DNA of 64,000 bases from Alterinioella nitratireducens. Lineage in GTDB: Bacteria; Pseudomonadota; Alphaproteobacteria; Rhodobacterales; Rhodobacteraceae. Shown here piece by piece: positions 1-9,679 of this stretch. The number at the start of each line of letters is the position of its first letter. Positions within the stretch are counted from its first letter, which is position 1. Location: the NCBI RefSeq assembly GCF_013155465.1, contig NZ_JABJVX010000001.1, forward strand, positions 248,001 through 312,000, written 5' to 3'. The notes under the pieces are model-generated. The model saw only the letters and a program-made list of their open reading frames with translations, was not told the origin of the DNA and did not search any database. Position numbers and translations under genes: made by a program.

Positions 1-35
1 TGCGCCCATCGCTGACCGTGGAGGACACCGAATGA
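1..35 (+). CDS. C-terminal end of a small cytochrome-oxidase-cluster protein (partial)
   Basis: Only the last ten codons are visible ([10 protein letters not shown], then TGA at 33-35). The stop overlaps the ctaG start as ATGA, so the two genes are translationally coupled. In Rhodobacteraceae a short single-helix membrane protein usually sits between ctaB (heme O synthase) and ctaG, and this tail would fit it. That identity is inferred from position only; the rest of the gene lies outside the window. Confidence 0.5.
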   Translation, partial: RPSLTVEDTE

Positions 36-604
36 GCGCGCGCGGCGGCAATGCCAGGACGGTCTGGTCCCTTCTGGGGGTGGTCTTCGTCATGGGCGGG
101 TTGGGGTTTGCCTCGGTCCCCCTTTATGACCTCTTCTGCCGTGTGACGGGGTATGGCGGGACAACGTCCACCTCCGATACCGCCAGCGAGGAAATTCTCG
201 ACCGGACCATGCTGGTGCGCTTCGACGCGTCGCTGGCCGAGGGGATGGCCTGGGAGTTCGAGCCCCCCGACGAACCGATGGAGATCCGCATCGGCGAAAC
301 CGGCATGGCCTTCTTTACCGCCACCAACCCGACCGACCGCACCATCGCGGGCACCGCCAGCTATAACGTGACGCCCTTCACCGCGGGGCTCTATTTCTCC
401 AAGATCGCCTGTTTCTGCTTTACCGAGCAGGTTCTGGAACCCGGCGAAAGCGTCGAGATGCCGGTGACATTCTTTATCGACCCGGACATCGTGGATGACC
501 CCGAGGCCAGCCGGATCCAGGCCATAACCCTGTCCTACACCTTCCACGTGTTGGACCTGCCCGATGACAATGACCTTGCCGCGCTAGACGGCACCAGTGA
601 ATAG
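32..604 (+). CDS. ctaG: Cytochrome c oxidase assembly protein CtaG (Cox11 family)
   Basis: 190 residues, the usual length for the Cox11/CtaG family, which delivers copper to the CuB site of cytochrome c oxidase subunit I. One N-terminal membrane helix (about residues 11-30) is followed by a periplasmic beta-rich domain. The copper-binding pair is visible as [10 protein letters not shown], with Cys127 and Cys129 spaced CxC as in Cox11. A further Cys lies just after the helix ([12 protein letters not shown]). The start overlaps the upstream stop as ATGA, and ctaE follows 22 bases after the stop. Identification is secure. Confidence 0.96.
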   Translation: MSARGGNARTVWSLLGVVFVMGGLGFASVPLYDLFCRVTGYGGTTSTSDTASEEILDRTMLVRFDASLAEGMAWEFEPPDEPMEIRIGETGMAFFTATNPTDRTIAGTASYNVTPFTAGLYFSKIACFCFTEQVLEPGESVEMPVTFFIDPDIVDDPEASRIQAITLSYTFHVLDLPDDNDLAALDGTSE

Positions 605-626
605 ACCACCCAGAGGACCACGCACC

Positions 627-1469
627 ATGGCCCATGCCAAGAACCACGATTATCATATCCTGCCGCCATCGGTTTACCCGTTCCTCGGGGCGACCGCGGC
701 CTTCCTGATGCTGTTCGGGGCCGTTGCCTGGATCTCGGGCGGGTTCACCACCTTCTTTGGCTCGGTCGAGCTGCCGGGCGGGCCCTGGCTGTTCCTGATC
801 GGGTTTGTCGGCGTGCTTTACGTCATGTTCGGCTGGTGGCAGGACATGGTCGCCGAGGGCAATGGCGGTGTCGATCACACGCCCGTGGTGCGCATCGGGC
901 TGCGCTATGGCTTCATCCTGTTCATCATCTCGGAGATCATGTTCTTCGTGGCCTGGTTCTGGGCGTTCTTCAAACAGGCGCTCTACCCGATGAACGAGTT
1001 TCCGGGCTCCAGCTACGAGATCCCGGACATCCATGCCGTCGATGCCTTCAACCTGCCGCTGATGAATACGCTGGTGCTGCTACTGTCGGGCTGTGCGATC
1101 ACCTGGGCGCACCATGCGCTGGTGCATGAGAACAACCGTCGCGACCTGATCGCGGGGCTGGCCATCGGAATCATCCTGGGCGTGTTCTTTACCGGCCTTC
1201 AGGCCTATGAATACTGGGAGCTTCTGACGTATGAAGGCTGGTCCTTCGGCGGCGACATCTTCTATGGAGCCTTCTTCATGGCGACGGGCTTTCACGGCGC
1301 GCATGTGATCATCGGCACGATCTTCCTGACCGTGTGCCTGTTCCGCGCCATCCGGGGCGATTTCACGCCGCAGCAACATGCGGGCTTCGAGGCTGCTGCA
1401 TGGTATTGGCACTTCGTCGACGTGGTCTGGCTGTTCCTGTTCTTCGCAGTCTATATCTGGGGGCAGTAG
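627..1469 (+). CDS. ctaE: Cytochrome c oxidase subunit III
   Basis: 280 residues, a typical subunit III of an aa3-type cytochrome c oxidase, with about seven membrane helices. Family signatures include the early [13 protein letters not shown] segment, [10 protein letters not shown] in the third helix and [14 protein letters not shown] near the C terminus. The start at 627 is chosen over an in-frame ATG at 597, because the family begins [10 protein letters not shown] and AGAGGA lies about 9 bases upstream of 627. It lies in the ctaG-ctaE-SURF1 assembly cluster. A hairpin terminator candidate and a dispersed repeat follow. Confidence 0.97.
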   Translation: MAHAKNHDYHILPPSVYPFLGATAAFLMLFGAVAWISGGFTTFFGSVELPGGPWLFLIGFVGVLYVMFGWWQDMVAEGNGGVDHTPVVRIGLRYGFILFIISEIMFFVAWFWAFFKQALYPMNEFPGSSYEIPDIHAVDAFNLPLMNTLVLLLSGCAITWAHHALVHENNRRDLIAGLAIGIILGVFFTGLQAYEYWELLTYEGWSFGGDIFYGAFFMATGFHGAHVIIGTIFLTVCLFRAIRGDFTPQQHAGFEAAAWYWHFVDVVWLFLFFAVYIWGQ

Positions 1470-1528
1470 GACCAGGGCCTGACGCCGTTCGTGCCTGGCC
1501 TTGCATGACCTGTCCCCGGCCTGTCTGT

Positions 1529-1569
1529 CCGGAAGCCTCCGGCGGGGATATTTGCGGAACAAAGAAAGG
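1529..1569 (+). repeat. Composite intergenic repeat, copy 1 (hairpin + GATATTT...AACAAAGAA)
   Basis: A short hairpin (CCGGA 1529-1533 with TCCGG 1538-1542) is followed by GGGGATATTTGCGG and then AACAAAGAAAGG. The block GGATATTT-N4-AACAAAGAA recurs at 17966 and in reverse at 34713, with a relaxed form at 30410. Copy 1 lies between ctaE and the SURF1 gene. Confidence 0.7.
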
Positions 1570-1588
1570 AAGGGAGCGCCTTCCTTTT
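1565..1588 (+). terminator. Intrinsic terminator candidate after ctaE
   Basis: AAAGGAAGG (1565-1573) pairs with CCTTCCTTT (1579-1587) over a five-base loop, and the descending arm runs into a short T tract. It sits about 95 bases after ctaE and 80 bases before the SURF1 gene, so it could separate or attenuate the two. The arms are only moderately GC-rich. Confidence 0.5.
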
Positions 1589-1666
1589 CGGGGGCGCGCG
1601 TTAACCTTAATGCGGGATGAAGGGCTGGCTTTGCGGTTGGCCCTTTTCTCTTTCGGGTAGGGGATC

Positions 1667-2344
1667 ATGTCGAAGCGTATTGTCATGGCACTGCTGTTCG
1701 GGCTGGTGGGCGCGGGCGTGTTGATCGCGCTCGGGGTCTGGCAGGTCGAGCGGCTGGCCTGGAAAGAGGCCGTGCTGGCCGAGATCGCGGCGGGGATCGC
1801 CGCCGAGCCGGTGGCATTGCCGGTGGCGCCCGAGGACGCGCGCGACCGGTATCTGCCGGTGGCCGTCACCGGCCGGGTGCTGGAGGGCGAGATCGTGGTG
1901 CTGGCCTCGCTGCGCCAGGCGGGGCCGGTCTATCGCATCATCCGCGCCTTCGAGACCGCCGAGGGGCGGCGGGTTCTGGTCGATCTCGGCTTCGTGCATC
2001 CGAACGCGCGGGATCGGGCGCGGCCCGGCGGACCGGCGGAGATCGTCGGCAACCTCTACTGGCCCGACGAGGTGGATGGGTTCACGCCCGCGCCGGACCA
2101 GGACGCAGGCCTGTGGTTTGCCCGCGACCTGCCCGCGATGGCGGCGGAGTTGGAGACCGAACCGGTGCTGATCGTGGCCCGAGAGGCGCCGCAAGGCATG
2201 GATTGGGCGACCGTCTTTCCCGTCGATGCCTCGGGTATCCCGAACGACCACCTGGGCTATGCCGTGACCTGGTTTTTGCTCGCATTCGTGTGGATGGGGA
2301 TGACAGGGTTTCTTGTCTGGCGTATCAGCAGAACACCCAACTGA
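1667..2344 (+). CDS. SURF1 family cytochrome oxidase assembly protein
   Basis: 225 residues with one membrane helix at each end (about 5-22 and 202-219) enclosing a periplasmic domain, the classic SURF1/Shy1 layout. Family features include LGVWQVERLAWK directly after the first helix, YLPVAVTGRV in the middle and the HLGYAVTWFLLAF segment at the second helix. SURF1 proteins help insert heme a into subunit I. Position directly after ctaG and ctaE supports the role. AGGGGATC precedes the ATG. Confidence 0.93.
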   Translation: MSKRIVMALLFGLVGAGVLIALGVWQVERLAWKEAVLAEIAAGIAAEPVALPVAPEDARDRYLPVAVTGRVLEGEIVVLASLRQAGPVYRIIRAFETAEGRRVLVDLGFVHPNARDRARPGGPAEIVGNLYWPDEVDGFTPAPDQDAGLWFARDLPAMAAELETEPVLIVAREAPQGMDWATVFPVDASGIPNDHLGYAVTWFLLAFVWMGMTGFLVWRISRTPN

Positions 2345-2357
2345 AGGCACATCCGAT

Positions 2358-3746
2358 ATGCGCTATATCTCGACGCGGGGGGGCGCCCCCGATCTCAGCT
2401 TTGAAGAGGCGATGCTGACCGGGCTTGCGGGCGATGGCGGGCTTTACGTGCCTGCCGAGATCCCGGTGATGGCCGCAGGCGACATCGCGGGTTTGGCCGG
2501 GCTGAGCTACGAGGAGGTCGCGTTCCGGGTCATGCGGCCCTTTATCGGGGACGCCTTCACCGATGCAGAGTTCGCGGACATCATCGCGCGCGCCTATGCA
2601 GGCTTCGGCCATGCCGCCCGGGCGCCGCTGGTGCAACTCGGGGCAGGGCACCACCTGCTGGAACTGTTCCACGGGCCGACGCTCGCGTTCAAGGATTTCG
2701 CGATGCAGCTGATCGGGCAATTGTTCGAGGCCTCGCTGACGCGCTCGGGCCGCCGCGTGACCATCGTGGGCGCGACCTCGGGCGATACCGGTTCGGCGGC
2801 GATGGAGGCGTTTCGCGGCCTCGATGCGGTCGATGTGTTCATCATGTATCCGCATGGCCGCGTGAGCGAGGTGCAGCGCCGCCAGATGACGACGGTGTCC
2901 GAGGCCAACGCCCATGCGCTGGCGGTCACCGGCGATTTCGACACTTGCCAGGCGCGGCTCAAGGACATGTTCAACGACCATGCCTTCCGCGACGAGGTGC
3001 GACTGGCCGGCGTGAACAGCATCAACTGGGCGCGGGTGCTGGCGCAGGTGGTCTATTACTTCACCGCCGCCGTATCCTTGGGCGCGCCGCATCGTCCCGT
3101 CAGCTTCGCCGTGCCCACGGGGAATTTCGGCGACATCTTCGCGGGCTATATCGCGCGCCGGATGGGGTTGCCGATCGAGAAGCTGGTCATTGCGACCAAC
3201 CAGAACGACATCCTGCACCGGGCGATTTCCGGCGGGGCATACGAGACGCAAGGCGTCACGCCTTCGATCAGCCCGTCGATGGATATTCAGGTCAGCTCGA
3301 ATTTCGAGCGGGTGCTGTTCGATGTCTATGACCGCGATGGCGGCGCGGTGGCGCAACTGATGGAGGAGTTGAAGACGCAAGGCGGCTTCAGGATCAGCCA
3401 GGGCGCGCTGGAGCGGCTGCGGGGACTTTTCGCCTCGGGCCGCGCCTCGGAGGATGAGACGATGGCGATGATCAAACGCGCCAAGGCGGAGATGGGCGAG
3501 CTTCTCTGCCCGCATTCGGCGGTCGGCGTGCATGTGGCCGAGGATCACCTGGGCGCGACACCGATGATCACGCTCGCCACGGCGCATCCTGCCAAGTTCC
3601 CCGACGCGGTGGAGGAGGCCAGCGGCATCCGCCCCGGCCTGCCGCCACGCATGGCCGATCTTTTTGAGCGCGAGGAGCGCATGACGCGGGTCGAGGACGA
3701 CCTGGGCGCCCTGCAGGAAATCATCCGGGAGGGCCGCAGCGCGTGA
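2358..3746 (+). CDS. thrC: Threonine synthase
   Basis: 462 residues; converts O-phosphohomoserine to threonine with PLP. The N terminus MRYISTRGG is the family start and decides against an in-frame upstream start at 2313 that would overlap the SURF1 gene. The PLP lysine is in PTLAFKDFAMQ (Lys112), and SGDTGSAAMEAF forms the phosphate-binding loop. The gene ends in GTGA, shared with the start of the next gene, so the pair is coupled. Length and motifs fit the long (class 2-like) threonine synthases of Proteobacteria. Confidence 0.96.
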   Translation: MRYISTRGGAPDLSFEEAMLTGLAGDGGLYVPAEIPVMAAGDIAGLAGLSYEEVAFRVMRPFIGDAFTDAEFADIIARAYAGFGHAARAPLVQLGAGHHLLELFHGPTLAFKDFAMQLIGQLFEASLTRSGRRVTIVGATSGDTGSAAMEAFRGLDAVDVFIMYPHGRVSEVQRRQMTTVSEANAHALAVTGDFDTCQARLKDMFNDHAFRDEVRLAGVNSINWARVLAQVVYYFTAAVSLGAPHRPVSFAVPTGNFGDIFAGYIARRMGLPIEKLVIATNQNDILHRAISGGAYETQGVTPSISPSMDIQVSSNFERVLFDVYDRDGGAVAQLMEELKTQGGFRISQGALERLRGLFASGRASEDETMAMIKRAKAEMGELLCPHSAVGVHVAEDHLGATPMITLATAHPAKFPDAVEEASGIRPGLPPRMADLFEREERMTRVEDDLGALQEIIREGRSA

Positions 3747-5005
3747 GTGTCCAGATCCATACCCTTTCCAACGGGTTGCGCGTCGTGACCGAAACCATGC
3801 CGGGGCTGCAATCGGCGGCCCTTGGCATCTGGGTCAATGCGGGCGGGCGGCATGAGCGGGTCGAACAGAACGGCATCGCGCATTTCCTGGAGCATATGGC
3901 CTTCAAGGGCACCAGGCGGCGTTCGGCGCTCCAGATCGCCGAGGAGATCGAGGATGTGGGCGGCTATATCAACGCCTATACCAGCCGCGAGGTGACGGCC
4001 TATTACGCGCGCGTCCTCAAGGACGACGTGCCGCTGGCCCTCGACCTGATCTCGGATATATTGCTGAACCCCGCCTTTGACGCCCGCGAGATCGAGGTGG
4101 AGCGCGGCGTGATCTTGCAGGAGATCGGGCAATCGCTGGACACGCCCGACGACATCATCTTCGACTGGTTGCAGGAGGTCGCCTATCCTGAACAGGCGCT
4201 TGGCCGCACCATCCTGGGCCCCGCCGAACGGGTGCGCAGTTTCGACCGCGCCAACCTGGAAGGCTTTGTCGCGCAGCATTACGGGCCGGGGCAGATGATC
4301 CTGTCGGCAGCGGGCGCGGTCGATCATGATGAAATCGTGCGGCTGGCCGAGGCGGCCTTCGGTCACCTGCCCGCCAGCCCCGTCAGCCAGGCCGATCCGG
4401 GCCGCTTCCGGGGCGGCGAGCGGCGCGAGGTCAAGCAGTTGGAGCAGGCGCATTTCACCCTTGCGCTGGAGGCGCCTGGCTACCGTTCGGACAATATCTA
4501 CACGGCGCAGATCTATGCCACGGCGCTTGGCGGGGGCATGTCCTCGCGGCTGTTCCAGGAACTGCGCGAACGCCGCGGCCTGTGCTACACGATCTATTCC
4601 CAGGTCGGCAGCTATGCCGATACCGGGCTGATGACGATCTATGCGGGCACCGGCGAGGAAGACCTTGCGGGGCTGGCCGATCTGACCATCGAGGAGGTCC
4701 GGCGCAGCGTCGACAGCCTCAGCCAGGCCGAGATCGACCGGGCGCGGGCGCAGATGAAGGCGGGGATGCTGATGGGGCTGGAAAGCCCGTCCGCGCGCGC
4801 CGAGAGGTTGGCCCGGCTGGTGGCGATCTGGAACCGGGTGCCGCCGCTGGAGGAAACCATCGCGCGCATCGACGCCGTGGATGCCGCCGGTCTGCGCGAT
4901 TTCGCGGGCCAGATGGTCGGCTCGGGGCAGGCGGCGCTGGCGCTTTACGGCCCCGTCGCGGGTGGCCCCAGCCTCGGGCGATTGGTGGAGCGTCTGGCCG
5001 CCTGA
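3743..5005 (+). CDS. M16 family zinc peptidase (processing-peptidase type)
   Basis: 420 residues, starting at GTG that overlaps the thrC stop. The inverted zinc motif HxxEH is present as HFLEH (47-51) in GIAHFLEHMAFKGT, so the enzyme should be catalytic. The second half shows the inactive M16 C-terminal domain with the glycine-rich ALGGGMSSRLFQELRE segment, typical of the mitochondrial processing peptidase beta/PqqL-like group. thrC followed by this peptidase is a common alphaproteobacterial order. The substrate cannot be read from sequence. Confidence 0.92.
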   Translation: MSVQIHTLSNGLRVVTETMPGLQSAALGIWVNAGGRHERVEQNGIAHFLEHMAFKGTRRRSALQIAEEIEDVGGYINAYTSREVTAYYARVLKDDVPLALDLISDILLNPAFDAREIEVERGVILQEIGQSLDTPDDIIFDWLQEVAYPEQALGRTILGPAERVRSFDRANLEGFVAQHYGPGQMILSAAGAVDHDEIVRLAEAAFGHLPASPVSQADPGRFRGGERREVKQLEQAHFTLALEAPGYRSDNIYTAQIYATALGGGMSSRLFQELRERRGLCYTIYSQVGSYADTGLMTIYAGTGEEDLAGLADLTIEEVRRSVDSLSQAEIDRARAQMKAGMLMGLESPSARAERLARLVAIWNRVPPLEETIARIDAVDAAGLRDFAGQMVGSGQAALALYGPVAGGPSLGRLVERLAA

Positions 5006-5589
5006 TGATTGCCCGCCGAAAGAAAGTCCGGATCGAGACGGAGAGGCTCAGCCTGCGCCTGCCGGTCCATTCCGATTTCCGCGCCTGGTCCTGGCTGCGC
5101 GACAGTTCCGCCGAGTTCCTGCAACCCTGGGAACCTGTCTGGGCCGGCGACCATCTGACCCGCAAGAGCTTTACCAACCGGGTTTACTGGGCGCAGCGGT
5201 CGGTGGCGCAGGGCACGGCGCTGCCGCTCTTCCTGATCCGGCGCTCGGATGACACGCTGCTTGGCGCGATCACGCTGGACAATATCCGGCGCGGGCCTGC
5301 GCAGGCGGGCACGCTTGGCTACTGGATCGGGCAGGGCCACACGCGGCAGGGCTATATGCTGGAGGCGATCCAGGCGATCGGCCATTATGCTTTCCGCGAA
5401 CTGGACCTGAGCCGGCTGGAGGCCGCCTGCCTGCCGGAGAACATCGCCTCGCGCGGGGTGCTGGAAAAGGCCGGGTTCAAATATGAAGGCGTCGCGCAGA
5501 GCTACCTGCAGATCGGCGGGCGCTGGCGCAACCACGTGCTTTACGCCATGCTGCGCGCCGACAGGCGGGGGCGCACCGATGCGGGCTGA
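5005..5589 (+). CDS. RimJ/RimL-type GNAT N-acetyltransferase
   Basis: 194 residues; the ATG overlaps the stop of the peptidase gene, indicating coupling. GNAT features are the N-terminal ETERLSLRLP strand, a long linker with WEPVW, the acetyl-CoA loop LGYWIGQGHTRQGY (Q/RxxGxG-like region) and the C-terminal ENIASRGVLEKAGF block, all typical of RimJ-family ribosomal-protein alanine acetyltransferases. The exact substrate is uncertain; it could acetylate a ribosomal protein N terminus. Confidence 0.9.
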   Translation: MIARRKKVRIETERLSLRLPVHSDFRAWSWLRDSSAEFLQPWEPVWAGDHLTRKSFTNRVYWAQRSVAQGTALPLFLIRRSDDTLLGAITLDNIRRGPAQAGTLGYWIGQGHTRQGYMLEAIQAIGHYAFRELDLSRLEAACLPENIASRGVLEKAGFKYEGVAQSYLQIGGRWRNHVLYAMLRADRRGRTDAG

Positions 5590-5621
5590 GCCCTTCCGAA
5601 AGACCACCCGAGGGATACGCG

Positions 5622-7040
5622 ATGCCCAACCCCGTCACGCCGGAATTTGAAGCCCATCTGCGCAGCCTCCTGCCCGCTGCCGCCTTCCGCGCCCCCGCGT
5701 CGCGCTACGGCGAGGAGCCGCGCGGGCAGAGCTTCGGAACGCCGGGACTGGTGCTGGCCCCGGCAAGCACATGCGAGGTCTCGACGATCATCCGCGCGGC
5801 GGGGCAGGCGGGGGTCGGGGTCATTCCCTATTCGGGCGGCACCGGGCTGGTTTCGGGCCAGGTCGCGCCGGAATTGTCCGCGCCGCTGGTCCTGTCGCTG
5901 GAACGCATGAGCCAGATCCGCTCGGTCGATCCGGCCGGCGCGGTGATCGAGGTCGGGGCGGGCGCGATCCTGGCCGACGTGCAGGGCGCGGCAGAGGCGG
6001 CGGGGATGCTGTTTCCGCTCAGCCTCGCCAGCCAGGGCTCGGCCCGGATCGGCGGCTTGCTGGCGACCAACGCGGGCGGGGTCAACGTGATCCGCTACGG
6101 CAATGCGCGCGATCTGTGCCTGGGGCTGGAGGCGGTGCTGCCCGATGGCCGCGTCTATGACGGGCTCACGGGCTTGCGCAAGAACAACCTGGGCTACGAC
6201 CTGCGCAACCTGCTGATCGGGGCCGAGGGCTCGCTCGGCGTGATCACGGCGGCCACGCTGAAACTGATGGCGCGGCCCACGGATCAGGCGGCGGCGTTTT
6301 TCGTCGTCGACAGCCCCGCGGCGGCGCTGGACCTGCTGGCGCTGGCGCGCGGTCGGGTGGGCGAGGTTCTGTCGGGCTTCGAGTTGATCAGCGGCACGGG
6401 GCTTGACTTCATGGCCGAGACCGGCATCGACATCCGCCAGCCTTTTGCCGATGCGCGACCCGACTGGATGTGCTTGGTCGACCTGGGGCTGATGGGTACG
6501 CCGGGCGGCGCGGAGGAGGCCCTGGCGGGGCTTTTCGAGGCGGCGCTTGAGGCAGGGCTGGTCAGCGATGGCGTCGTCAGCCAGTCGGAAAGCCAGCGGC
6601 ACGCGTTCTGGGCCCTGCGGGAGATGATCCCCGAGGCCAACCGGCGCATCGGCTCGATCTCCAGCCATGACATCGCGGTGCCGGTGACGCGCGTGCCCGA
6701 TTTCATCGAGGAGGCGCCCAGGCGGCTGGCCCGCATCGGCACCTTCCGGATCAACAGTTTCGGCCATATGGGCGACGGCAACCTGCATTACAACGTGTTC
6801 CCGCCCAAGGGCCGGTCGCGTGACGAGTTCGCCAACCTGAAGGGCGAAATCCGCGCCTGCGTCTATGACCTCGTCGACGAGATGGGCGGCTCCATCAGCG
6901 CGGAGCACGGCGTGGGCCGGATCAAGCTGGCCGAGCAGGAGCGCTATGGCGACCCCGGATTGCTGGCCGCGATGCGCGCGATCAAACGGGCGCTGGACCC
7001 GGGCGGCGTCATGAACCCCGGCGCGGTGATCATTCCCTGA
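5622..7040 (+). CDS. FAD-binding oxidoreductase, D-2-hydroxyacid dehydrogenase type (GlcD-like)
   Basis: 472 residues. The N-terminal half is an FAD-binding type 4 (PCMH) domain with PYSGGTGLVSGQ as the pyrophosphate-contacting segment and GGLLATNAGGVNVIRYG. The C-terminal half has the histidine-rich FGHMGDGNLHYN and the final SAEHGVGRIKL, both diagnostic of the GlcD/D-lactate dehydrogenase/D-2-hydroxyglutarate dehydrogenase family. SISSHDIAVPV resembles the 2-hydroxyglutarate branch, but the substrate is not settled. It is a single-polypeptide enzyme, with no separate GlcE/GlcF gene beside it. Confidence 0.9.
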   Translation: MPNPVTPEFEAHLRSLLPAAAFRAPASRYGEEPRGQSFGTPGLVLAPASTCEVSTIIRAAGQAGVGVIPYSGGTGLVSGQVAPELSAPLVLSLERMSQIRSVDPAGAVIEVGAGAILADVQGAAEAAGMLFPLSLASQGSARIGGLLATNAGGVNVIRYGNARDLCLGLEAVLPDGRVYDGLTGLRKNNLGYDLRNLLIGAEGSLGVITAATLKLMARPTDQAAAFFVVDSPAAALDLLALARGRVGEVLSGFELISGTGLDFMAETGIDIRQPFADARPDWMCLVDLGLMGTPGGAEEALAGLFEAALEAGLVSDGVVSQSESQRHAFWALREMIPEANRRIGSISSHDIAVPVTRVPDFIEEAPRRLARIGTFRINSFGHMGDGNLHYNVFPPKGRSRDEFANLKGEIRACVYDLVDEMGGSISAEHGVGRIKLAEQERYGDPGLLAAMRAIKRALDPGGVMNPGAVIIP

Positions 7041-7058
7041 CTGGCCCTTGAAAGAGTC

Positions 7059-7086
7059 TGCGCCCTGCCGGGGGTGGCAGGGCGCA
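7059..7086 (+). terminator. Hairpin after the FAD oxidoreductase gene
   Basis: An 11-bp perfect stem (TGCGCCCTGCC / GGCAGGGCGCA) with a GGGGGT loop starts 19 bases after the stop. No T run follows, so termination is possible but not assured. The rest of 7041-7284 holds one more inverted repeat (CCCGCGTT 7155-7162 with AACGCGGG 7174-7181) and no gene I can support. Confidence 0.5.
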
Positions 7087-7284
7087 TGGGGTCTTCGAGT
7101 TGTGCAAGCAACTTTCTATGTCCGTGAGTGACGAACACCCCTCTTCTAGGCGGTCCCGCGTTAAGCGGCGGTAAACGCGGGCGCAGTTTTCGCGGGAATT
7201 TGCGGCAGATCAAAGATTGTACCCCTGGCCGGTGGCAGGCTGGACCGCACAGACCGGGGAATCCGCCCCGGTTCGGGGTTTGAC

Positions 7285-8052
7285 ATGCGCCGCAAGCTCA
7301 GCACGACACTCACAATCTCGCCGCCCAATCTTGAGCGGACCGGCTATTTCGCCGTGGAACAGGCGCTGACCGGGCGGGTCGTGCCGATTGACCGCGACTG
7401 GCTGATCTCGCGCTTTCACGACGGGTTGCAGGTCCGGATGCTGCGTCCGCCCGCGCGCGGCCTGATCGAGTTCTCAAGCGGTCTGGCCTCGTGGCACCCG
7501 ATCGAGGGGGCCGAGCGCTGCGTTGTCGTGCAGCGCCTGCACTCGGGCGACGCCGAGGGGGCCGCGCTGCTGATCGAGGCGGCGGAGGATTGGGCGCGCT
7601 ATTTCGGGTTCTCCGCGCTGCTGGTCCTGACCGGACCGCATCCGCGCCTGCCCGATCCGCAAGACATGGCGGCGCTGGAGTATCGCCCGTTCGGGGACAC
7701 CGCCGATGAGATCGGGCTGATGGGCAAGATCCTGCATGGGCCGATCCTGTTGCCATCGCTGCCGCAAGGCTGGGGCGCACGGGCCAGGGCGCTCGGCCCC
7801 GGCCTGGTGGTGCAATGCAGCGCGCGCTGCCCTCGCGCGCTGGAATTCGCGCAGGAGGTGACGGAACGGGCCCGGCAGGCGGGGCACCCCGCGCGGGTCG
7901 ATCTGATCGAGACGCCCAGGGCGGCGCGTAGCCGACGCATCTCGGCGGCCTCGGATTTCGCCATTGCGCTGGACGGGGACCGGCTTGACGATGGCAGGCT
8001 CAGCGAGGCGGAGACATGTGACCGGTTGCGGGCGTTGCTGCCTGACGCGTAG
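7285..8052 (+). CDS. GNAT-like protein with YoaP-like C-terminal domain
   Basis: 255 residues, not recognised with certainty. The first half resembles a GNAT fold (a strand ending in CVVVQRL, a helix LLIEAAEDWARYFGF and a strand ALLVLTG), but I see no clear acetyl-CoA loop. The second half (LPSLPQGW, GPGLVVQCSARCPRA, then RVDLIET) looks like the thioredoxin-like YoaP domain that follows GNAT domains in YoaP proteins, with CSARC as a CxxxC pair where the family has a redox-type cysteine. The gene is read alone, convergent with apt 3 bases away. Confidence 0.5.
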   Translation: MRRKLSTTLTISPPNLERTGYFAVEQALTGRVVPIDRDWLISRFHDGLQVRMLRPPARGLIEFSSGLASWHPIEGAERCVVVQRLHSGDAEGAALLIEAAEDWARYFGFSALLVLTGPHPRLPDPQDMAALEYRPFGDTADEIGLMGKILHGPILLPSLPQGWGARARALGPGLVVQCSARCPRALEFAQEVTERARQAGHPARVDLIETPRAARSRRISAASDFAIALDGDRLDDGRLSEAETCDRLRALLPDA

Positions 8053-8055
8053 GGC

Positions 8056-8595
8056 TCAATCGCCCTCGAAGCTGCACAGGGCATGGACGCTCTGGCCCAT
8101 CTTCTCCAGCTTGGCCCGCCCGCCCAGATCGGGCAGGTCCACCACGAAGGCGGTGCCCACGACCTGCGCCCCAAGCCGCTCGATCAGCTTGATCCCGGCC
8201 TCGGCGGTGCCACCCGTTGCCAAAAGGTCGTCGACCAGCAGCACGGTTTCGCCAGGGGCGAGGCAATCGTCGTGGATCTCGACCGTGGCGGTCCCGTATT
8301 CCAGCACGTAATCCTGTTCGACGGTCTTGCCCGGCAGCTTGCCCTTCTTGCGGATGGGGACAAACCCCACCGATAGCTGATGCGCCACCGCGCCGCCCAG
8401 GATGAAGCCGCGCGCCTCCAGCCCCGCGACCTTGTCGATGCGGCGTCCCACGAAGGGCGCAAGCAACTGGTCGATGGCCAGGCGAAACCCGCGCGGGTCG
8501 AGGAAGAGGGTCGTCACGTCGCGGAATAGGATCCCCTCATGTGGAAAATCGGGAATCGTGCGGATGTAGTCCGCGACCGTCTTCTGGCTGATCAT
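8056..8595 (-). CDS. apt: Adenine phosphoribosyltransferase
   Basis: 179 residues, the normal size. Salvages adenine to AMP using PRPP. The PRPP-binding motif is intact as [14 protein letters not shown], and the N-terminal [16 protein letters not shown] and the [10 protein letters not shown] segment are family hallmarks. It is the first of a run of minus-strand genes and lies convergent with the YoaP-like gene, with only three bases between the stops. Confidence 0.97.
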   Translation of the reverse strand: MISQKTVADYIRTIPDFPHEGILFRDVTTLFLDPRGFRLAIDQLLAPFVGRRIDKVAGLEARGFILGGAVAHQLSVGFVPIRKKGKLPGKTVEQDYVLEYGTATVEIHDDCLAPGETVLLVDDLLATGGTAEAGIKLIERLGAQVVGTAFVVDLPDLGGRAKLEKMGQSVHALCSFEGD

Positions 8596-8683
8596 GGTCG
8601 GGCCTTTTCTCGTCGAATCCCCATGCCGGAATGCGGGGCGAGAATATCGCCATGGCGCGGGATGACCAGCCCCCTTTCGGGCG

Positions 8684-9679
8684 TTATTCGAGAAGGCCCG
8701 GGGCCGCGTTCAGGATGCGGCGGGCCTCTTCGTGGATCTCGCGCACGATCTCGGCGGCGGGCTGCACGTCGCGCACCAGTCCCACGCCTTGCCCCGCCCA
8801 TAGCGACATCGCCGCGATATCGCCGCTGGTCTCGGGGTGGGGCGTGTAGCTCTGGTATCGCCTGACGGCCGCACCGCGCGGGTCCAGGCCGATCGCCTCG
8901 CCTTCCCCCGGACGCTGGCCCGGCGCGGCGGCCCCGGCCTCGCGCCACGCCCGCGCGGTCGCGTTCGCCAGCGCCCGGTGCGGCGCCTTGGGCCAGTTGC
9001 CGTCATAGAGGTCGCCATACCATTCGCTCGCGGTTTCCGGCGCGGCCAGGATGCGGGCGCGATAGTCGGGGTGGATCGTCGCCTCGCGGCTGGCCAGAAA
9101 CCGGGTGCCGATCCAGACGCCCGACGCCCCAAGCGTCAAGGCTGCCGCCATGCCGCGCCCGTCGGCGATGCCGCCCGCGGCCACCACCGGCACATTGACC
9201 GCATCCGCCACGGCAGGGACCAGCGCCAATGTCGCGACCTGCCCCCAGACATGGCCGCCCGCCTCCCACCCTTGGGCCACGATCACATCGGCCCCGGCCT
9301 CTGCCGCGATGCGCGCCTCCTCGGCGCTGCCGACGCTGACCATGACCGTCAGACCGCCGCGCCTGGCGGCCTCGATGGTGGCGGGGCTATGGCCCCAGAA
9401 GAGCGACACGGCATGGACCTGACGGTCGATACAGGCCCTGATCGCCTCGTCATGGGGGAGGTCGAGCCTGATGTTCACCGCGAAATTGCCGCCCGTGCGC
9501 GCGCGCACCGCGTCGATTCCGGCCGCGACCGCCGCAACCGGCCTGCCCCAGAGCGGGATGGTGCCATAGCCGCCCGCCTCACAGACGGCGGCCACAAGGT
9601 CAGGCCCCGCCGCGCCGCCCATGGGGGCGGAGAGGATGGGGATGTCGATATCGAGCAACCGGCAGAGATCGGGGGTCAT
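8684..9679 (-). CDS. Nitronate monooxygenase (2-nitropropane dioxygenase family)
   Basis: 331 residues, an FMN-binding TIM barrel that oxidises nitronates. The start [22 protein letters not shown] is the family N terminus and rules out a 49-codon upstream extension of low-complexity Arg/Pro. FMN phosphate-binding segments are visible as [17 protein letters not shown] and [25 protein letters not shown] carries the expected catalytic His. Related genes are also annotated as enoyl-ACP reductase II-like, but length and motifs favour nitronate monooxygenase. Confidence 0.9.
   Translation of the reverse strand: MTPDLCRLLDIDIPILSAPMGGAAGPDLVAAVCEAGGYGTIPLWGRPVAAVAAGIDAVRARTGGNFAVNIRLDLPHDEAIRACIDRQVHAVSLFWGHSPATIEAARRGGLTVMVSVGSAEEARIAAEAGADVIVAQGWEAGGHVWGQVATLALVPAVADAVNVPVVAAGGIADGRGMAAALTLGASGVWIGTRFLASREATIHPDYRARILAAPETASEWYGDLYDGNWPKAPHRALANATARAWREAGAAAPGQRPGEGEAIGLDPRGAAVRRYQSYTPHPETSGDIAAMSLWAGQGVGLVRDVQPAAEIVREIHEEARRILNAAPGLLE

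Noticed and set aside
8636-8650. GGCGAGAATATCGCC as an apt operator
   Set aside because: Only five-base arms, with no supporting promoter elements that I could place.
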